A stretch of 9,552 nucleotides of DNA from Acidobacteriaceae bacterium (lineage in GTDB: Bacteria > Acidobacteriota > Terriglobia > Terriglobales > Acidobacteriaceae), in contig JASHTU010000512.1 in NCBI GenBank assembly GCA_030040395.1, forward strand, positions 1 through 9,552, given 5' to 3'. The translations under genes were made by a program, and so were the position numbers. The notes below the pieces were generated by a model. The model was not told the DNA's origin and did not search any database. It saw nothing but the letters and a program-made list of their open reading frames with translations. Positions 6,685 to 9,552 of this stretch are shown one piece after another. Positions within the stretch are counted from its first letter, which is position 1. Each line of letters starts with the position of its first letter.

Positions 6685-8493
6685 ATGCAACCTGGCGCAT
6701 CGAGTATGAGCGCGGAAGAGCCCGCCGATTCCACGCCTCCGGAAACGCCTTCCGGTCCTGCCATGGGACCGGATTTCCAGGAGGAGCGCGCGGAGCTGGA
6801 GCGGGTGCTGCGCGACCCGGAAATCAGCCGTTCCACGAGCCTGGTCCGCTTCCTCACCTTTATCTGCAACAAGTATTTCGAGGGCCAGGCGGACGAGATT
6901 CGCGAGCACTCGATCGCGGTCGAGGCCCTGGGGCGCAGGGAATCGAGCTTCGACTCCCATGTGGACCCCATCGTGCGCGTGACGGCGCGGGCGCTGCGCA
7001 AGAAGCTCCTGGAGTTTTACAACAAAGAAGGCCAGGGTCATCCTCTGCAGATCGTGTTGCCGCTGGGGCATTACGTGCCCCAGTTTGTGCGCCATGCGGA
7101 GTCAGACGTTGAAGCCCATGCCGCTGGTCCGGACCAAACGGCTCCGGCAAGCGGCGCCGCGCAGGAAGTGGAGACGCCCGGCGCCGAGGCTGGGGCCGGG
7201 CGCAAGCAAGCTCGCGCGGCGCTTGGTTTGCTCCGCGCTCACAGCAAGTCCATTCTCGGCTTCGCACTGCTCCTCGCCGCCGTGCCCGCCATCTTCCTGG
7301 CGGGATTCTTCCTGGGCCGTCGGAGCGAACCGCATCTGCGGCCCGTCCCCAACTCTTTCAAGTGGGGCGATCCGGTGTGGAGCGACGATTTCAACGGAGC
7401 AGCGCAGCAGTTGCCTGACCCATCCAAGTGGACCTTTGACACCGGCAACCAGAACGGCTGGGGAAACCACGAGATGGAAATCTACTGCTCGCCGCGCGGC
7501 GCCAACCCCCGCGAGTGCGACCCGCGCCGCCCCAACGCCTTTCAGGATGGCGCCGGACATCTGGTGCTGCGCGCGGAACGCAACGCGGAAGGCGTCTGGA
7601 CTTCGGCGCGCATCACCACGCGCGGTTTGAAAGACTTCCTCTATGGCCGCATTGAGGCGCGCATGAAGTTGCCCGTGGGCGTGGGCCTGTGGCCTTCGTT
7701 CTGGATGCTGGGCGCCGACTTCGACAAGCTGGGCTGGCCGGCGTCCGGCTCCGCCACCATCGCCGAAAATATCGCCCTCACCCCGCGCACGAACAGCTTG
7801 GGACCCACCATGATTCGCGCCACGCTGCACGGCCCGCGCTACTTTGGCGGCAACGGTTTGTGGCGCGACTTCAAGCTGCCCGATGGCGCCCGCGTGGACG
7901 ACGGCAGCTTTCATACCTACGGCATTATCTGGTCGCCGGGCATGATCCAGTTCTATGTGGACGACCCCGCCAATGTCTTCTTTGTGCAGGACGCCAGCGG
8001 CCTGCCCGAAGGCGGAGAGTGGGTCTTCGACCATGCCTTTTACCTGATTATGAATCTCGCCGTGGGCGGAGTGTGGCCCGGAAATCCCGACGCGACCACG
8101 CCTAATCCGTCCGAGATGCTGGTCGATTATGTCCGCCTCTACAGGATCCCCACCATTCCGGCGCCCAACATTCAATGGCAGGCGATCGAAGTCAAGGCCG
8201 GCTCCTCGGTGGCAAGCATCATCAGCTTGCGCGCTCCAAGCTACTCCGGCCATGTTCACTTGGCCTGTTCCACTGAGCCCGCGACGGCAAGCTGCCAACT
8301 GGCTACTTCGGTGGTCAACTTCTCTGACACGCTTTCCCAGGACGACACGCTCACCATCTCGACCGATACGTTTACCGACAAGGGGCGGATGGCCGCGCCT
8401 CCCGGGCGCTACAAGATGACCATTACGGCCACCACCATCAGCGGCGACCGCTCGCAATTGACCGCGCCCTTCGAAGTCAAAGCCGCCGAATAG
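6685..8493 (+). CDS. Membrane-anchored pseudo-GH16 protein with cytoplasmic regulatory-type domain (putative glucan sensor)
   Basis: A 602-residue single-pass protein in four parts. About 29-137 form a cytoplasmic domain (RSTSLVRFLTFI, DPIVRVTARALRKKLLEFY, LPLGHYVPQF) like the N-terminal domains of acidobacterial multidomain proteins where regulatory repeats or enzymes follow; I infer a DNA-binding or signalling role. After an Ala/Gly-rich linker and a basic stretch, 189-211 is a transmembrane helix, N-terminus inside. About 229-488 are a GH16 fold (VWSDDFN to LVDYVRLYR), but the catalytic motif reads GSATIAE: nucleophile Glu is Ser356, the central Asp is Thr358, and only Glu361 remains. The rest of the cleft (WPSFWMLG, LHG) and a Cys pair (268, 278) like that of the GH16 lipoprotein are kept. 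About 493-600 form an Ig-like beta domain. Probably a non-catalytic glucan-binding sensor. ATG 6685 follows AGG at 5-nt spacing; TTG 6667 and ATG 6706 are alternatives. Confidence 0.85.
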   Translation: MQPGASSMSAEEPADSTPPETPSGPAMGPDFQEERAELERVLRDPEISRSTSLVRFLTFICNKYFEGQADEIREHSIAVEALGRRESSFDSHVDPIVRVTARALRKKLLEFYNKEGQGHPLQIVLPLGHYVPQFVRHAESDVEAHAAGPDQTAPASGAAQEVETPGAEAGAGRKQARAALGLLRAHSKSILGFALLLAAVPAIFLAGFFLGRRSEPHLRPVPNSFKWGDPVWSDDFNGAAQQLPDPSKWTFDTGNQNGWGNHEMEIYCSPRGANPRECDPRRPNAFQDGAGHLVLRAERNAEGVWTSARITTRGLKDFLYGRIEARMKLPVGVGLWPSFWMLGADFDKLGWPASGSATIAENIALTPRTNSLGPTMIRATLHGPRYFGGNGLWRDFKLPDGARVDDGSFHTYGIIWSPGMIQFYVDDPANVFFVQDASGLPEGGEWVFDHAFYLIMNLAVGGVWPGNPDATTPNPSEMLVDYVRLYRIPTIPAPNIQWQAIEVKAGSSVASIISLRAPSYSGHVHLACSTEPATASCQLATSVVNFSDTLSQDDTLTISTDTFTDKGRMAAPPGRYKMTITATTISGDRSQLTAPFEVKAAE

Positions 8494-8501
8494 CGATTCA
8501 A

Positions 8502-8525
8502 GGCCGTCCCCACCCGGGCGCGGCC
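8502..8525 (+). terminator. Weak GC-rich hairpin after the pseudo-GH16 gene
   Basis: GGCCG (8502-8506) pairs with CGGCC (8521-8525) around a 14-nt loop, starting 8 nt after the stop codon. Another stem follows at once: GGCTTTT (8533-8539) with AAAAGCC (8543-8549). There is no long T-run on this strand, so plus-strand termination here is plausible but not clear-cut. Confidence 0.35.
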
Positions 8526-8540
8526 GTTGGAAGGCTTTTC

Positions 8541-8561
8541 AAAAAAGCCGGGAGATCCCGG
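8541..8561 (-). terminator. Intrinsic terminator of the RNase R gene
   Basis: Read on the minus strand, CCGGG-ATCT-CCCGG is a 5-bp GC stem with a tetraloop, extendable by an A-T pair, followed by C and six T. It lies 22 nt past the RNase R stop codon. This is a classic Rho-independent terminator. Confidence 0.8.
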
Positions 8562-8583
8562 CCCGCATCCGCCATTCTTCTCT

Positions 8584-9552
8584 TTACCGCGGTTTTCGCC
8601 TTTTGCCGGTCCGTTTTTTCTGCGCCGGGTGGCGATGCGGACTTTTTCTTTCCGGCTTTTTCTTTGGCTTTGGCACAGAGACTGCGGGCTTGCTTCCGGT
8701 GAGCGGAATGCCTTCTTCGACCAGCGCGAACTGCAGTTTGCGTTCCTGAGCGAGGATGCGGTCGAGAATCACCTGCACCCGGTCGCCGGCCCGGAAACGC
8801 CGGCCCCAGCGCTCACCGACGATTTCGTGCGTATTCTCGCGCCAGACGTAGCGGTCGCCACGCAGCGTATCGATGGGCACGAGTCCCTCCACGAACATGT
8901 CGGTCAGTTCCACGAAGAGGCCGTATTTGGCGGGGTTCAGCACCAGGGCGGCAAACTCGTCACCCAGGCGGTCCTGCATGAAGCGCACCTTTTTCCACTC
9001 CACCAGCTCCCGTTCGGCTTCGGCCGCGCGGCGCTCGGCCTGGCTCGCTTCTTCGGCAATCTGCGCCAGCTCGGGCTCGGAGATGGGCGGCTCGATTTCG
9101 CGTCTGGCGGTCTTGCGGGAGAGCTGGACTCCCAGCTTGGACCGTCCCTCGGAGGCGCGAAAACGGGGCGCAAGTGTCGCAGGCTGGGCGGCTTCATGGG
9201 GATGCGACCACGGCGAGCTGAGACGGCCCTCCCCGATTGCGCCTTCGCCGCTGACTCCCGCCCGCAGCAGCGCCTTGGCAATGCGGTGCACGATCAGGTC
9301 AGGGTAGCGGCGAATGGGCGAGGTGAAATGCGTGTAGGTGGGCGCGGCCAGCGCAAAGTGGCCCTCGTTCACTTCGGAGTAGCGCGCTTGCATCAGCGAG
9401 CGCAACATGAGGTAGCTCAAGATGCGCTCCTCCGGCTTGCCCTCGATGCGCGCGGCCAGTTGTTGATACATGCGCGGGGTGACGGCGATGTCCTCCACCA
9501 CTTCGTGCCGGCGGGGTTGGCTTCCCCGGCCGCGCGCTTCGCGGCGTTCCGC
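8584..9552 (-). CDS. rnr: Ribonuclease R, C-terminal part (runs off the window edge)
   Basis: The 3' part of a processive 3'-5' exoribonuclease that degrades structured RNA in the cytoplasm: 322 residues, open to the window edge. Near the start, VTPRMYQQL, GHFALAAPTYTHFTSPIRRYPDLIVHR is the end of the RNB catalytic domain, with the conserved arginines of the HFTSPIRRYPDL signature. Next comes a long variable linker, then a coiled helix (QAERRAAEAERELVEWKK), an S1 RNA-binding domain (GDEFAALVLNPAKYGLFVEL to DRVQVILDRI) and a Lys/Arg-rich tail ending KKRTGKRRKPR, as in many RNase R proteins. The metal-binding Asp cluster would be upstream, outside the window. The linker between RNB and the S1 helix is about 60 residues (9082-9264), longer than I expect for the family. 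The gene converges on the GH16 cluster and ends in a clear terminator; nothing links it functionally to glucan use. Confidence 0.93.
   Translation of the reverse strand, partial: AERREARGRGSQPRRHEVVEDIAVTPRMYQQLAARIEGKPEERILSYLMLRSLMQARYSEVNEGHFALAAPTYTHFTSPIRRYPDLIVHRIAKALLRAGVSGEGAIGEGRLSSPWSHPHEAAQPATLAPRFRASEGRSKLGVQLSRKTARREIEPPISEPELAQIAEEASQAERRAAEAERELVEWKKVRFMQDRLGDEFAALVLNPAKYGLFVELTDMFVEGLVPIDTLRGDRYVWRENTHEIVGERWGRRFRAGDRVQVILDRILAQERKLQFALVEEGIPLTGSKPAVSVPKPKKKPERKSPHRHPAQKKRTGKRRKPR
9082..9264 (-). other. Extra linker segment in RNase R between the RNB and S1 regions
   Basis: This in-frame stretch of 61 codons lies between LIVHRIAKALL and the helix beginning SEPELAQIAEE. It reads Gly/Ser-rich at first, then SSPWSHPHEAAQPATLAPRF and a basic part ending RKTARREIEPP. 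Against E. coli RNase R recalled from memory it is roughly twice or more as long. The composition is unlike an ordered domain. It could be a lineage-specific disordered linker or a repeat sequence inserted in frame; the sequence alone cannot decide. Confidence 0.4.

Noticed and set aside
7102..8457. A 451-codon open frame on the minus strand within the pseudo-GH16 gene
   Set aside because: It is antisense to a gene with clear domain homology, has no recognisable motif and shows the same biased composition as other shadow frames.

Overview
The window (about 60% G+C by eye) most resembles an Acidobacteriota chromosome, probably class Terriglobia. This is an inference from gene content: an Oar-like TonB-dependent receptor with an N-terminal carboxypeptidase-regulatory-like domain and no SusD partner, and a membrane protein whose cytoplasmic N-terminal domain is of a kind common in Acidobacteria. 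No rRNA, tRNA, CRISPR array, insertion sequence or phage gene is visible.

Layout. Bases 3-98 may be the tail of an upstream gene. Bases 99-707 are a 609-base stretch without a convincing gene; it holds two near-identical palindromic elements 32 bp apart (193-207 and 225-239), a related AT-rich palindrome (362-374) and a 17-bp direct repeat (116-132 and 654-670). A plus-strand cluster follows: an outer-membrane TonB-dependent receptor (708-4280), a GH16 lipoprotein with a chitobiase-like N-terminal module (4384-5538), a second secreted GH16 enzyme (5570-6445) and, behind its own extended -10 promoter, a membrane-anchored GH16-like protein (6685-8493). A terminator region (8502-8561) separates these from a convergent minus-strand gene, the 3' part of RNase R (8584 to beyond 9552).

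How it may work. The two intact GH16 proteins keep the E-x-D-x-x-E active-site motif of laminarinase-type enzymes and would cut a beta-glucan at the cell surface or in the periplasm. The receptor would import the oligosaccharides. The third GH16 protein is the most notable item. Its catalytic motif has become S-A-T-I-A-E: the nucleophile Glu and the central Asp are lost, while the acid/base Glu remains. The domain is tethered by one transmembrane helix to a cytoplasmic domain resembling the N-terminal regulatory-type domains of acidobacterial multidomain proteins. The architecture suggests a ToxR/CadC-style one-component sensor in which a dead glycosidase reads the substrate or products of its active neighbours. 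That role is inferred; the lost residues, membrane helix and domain order are read directly from the sequence.
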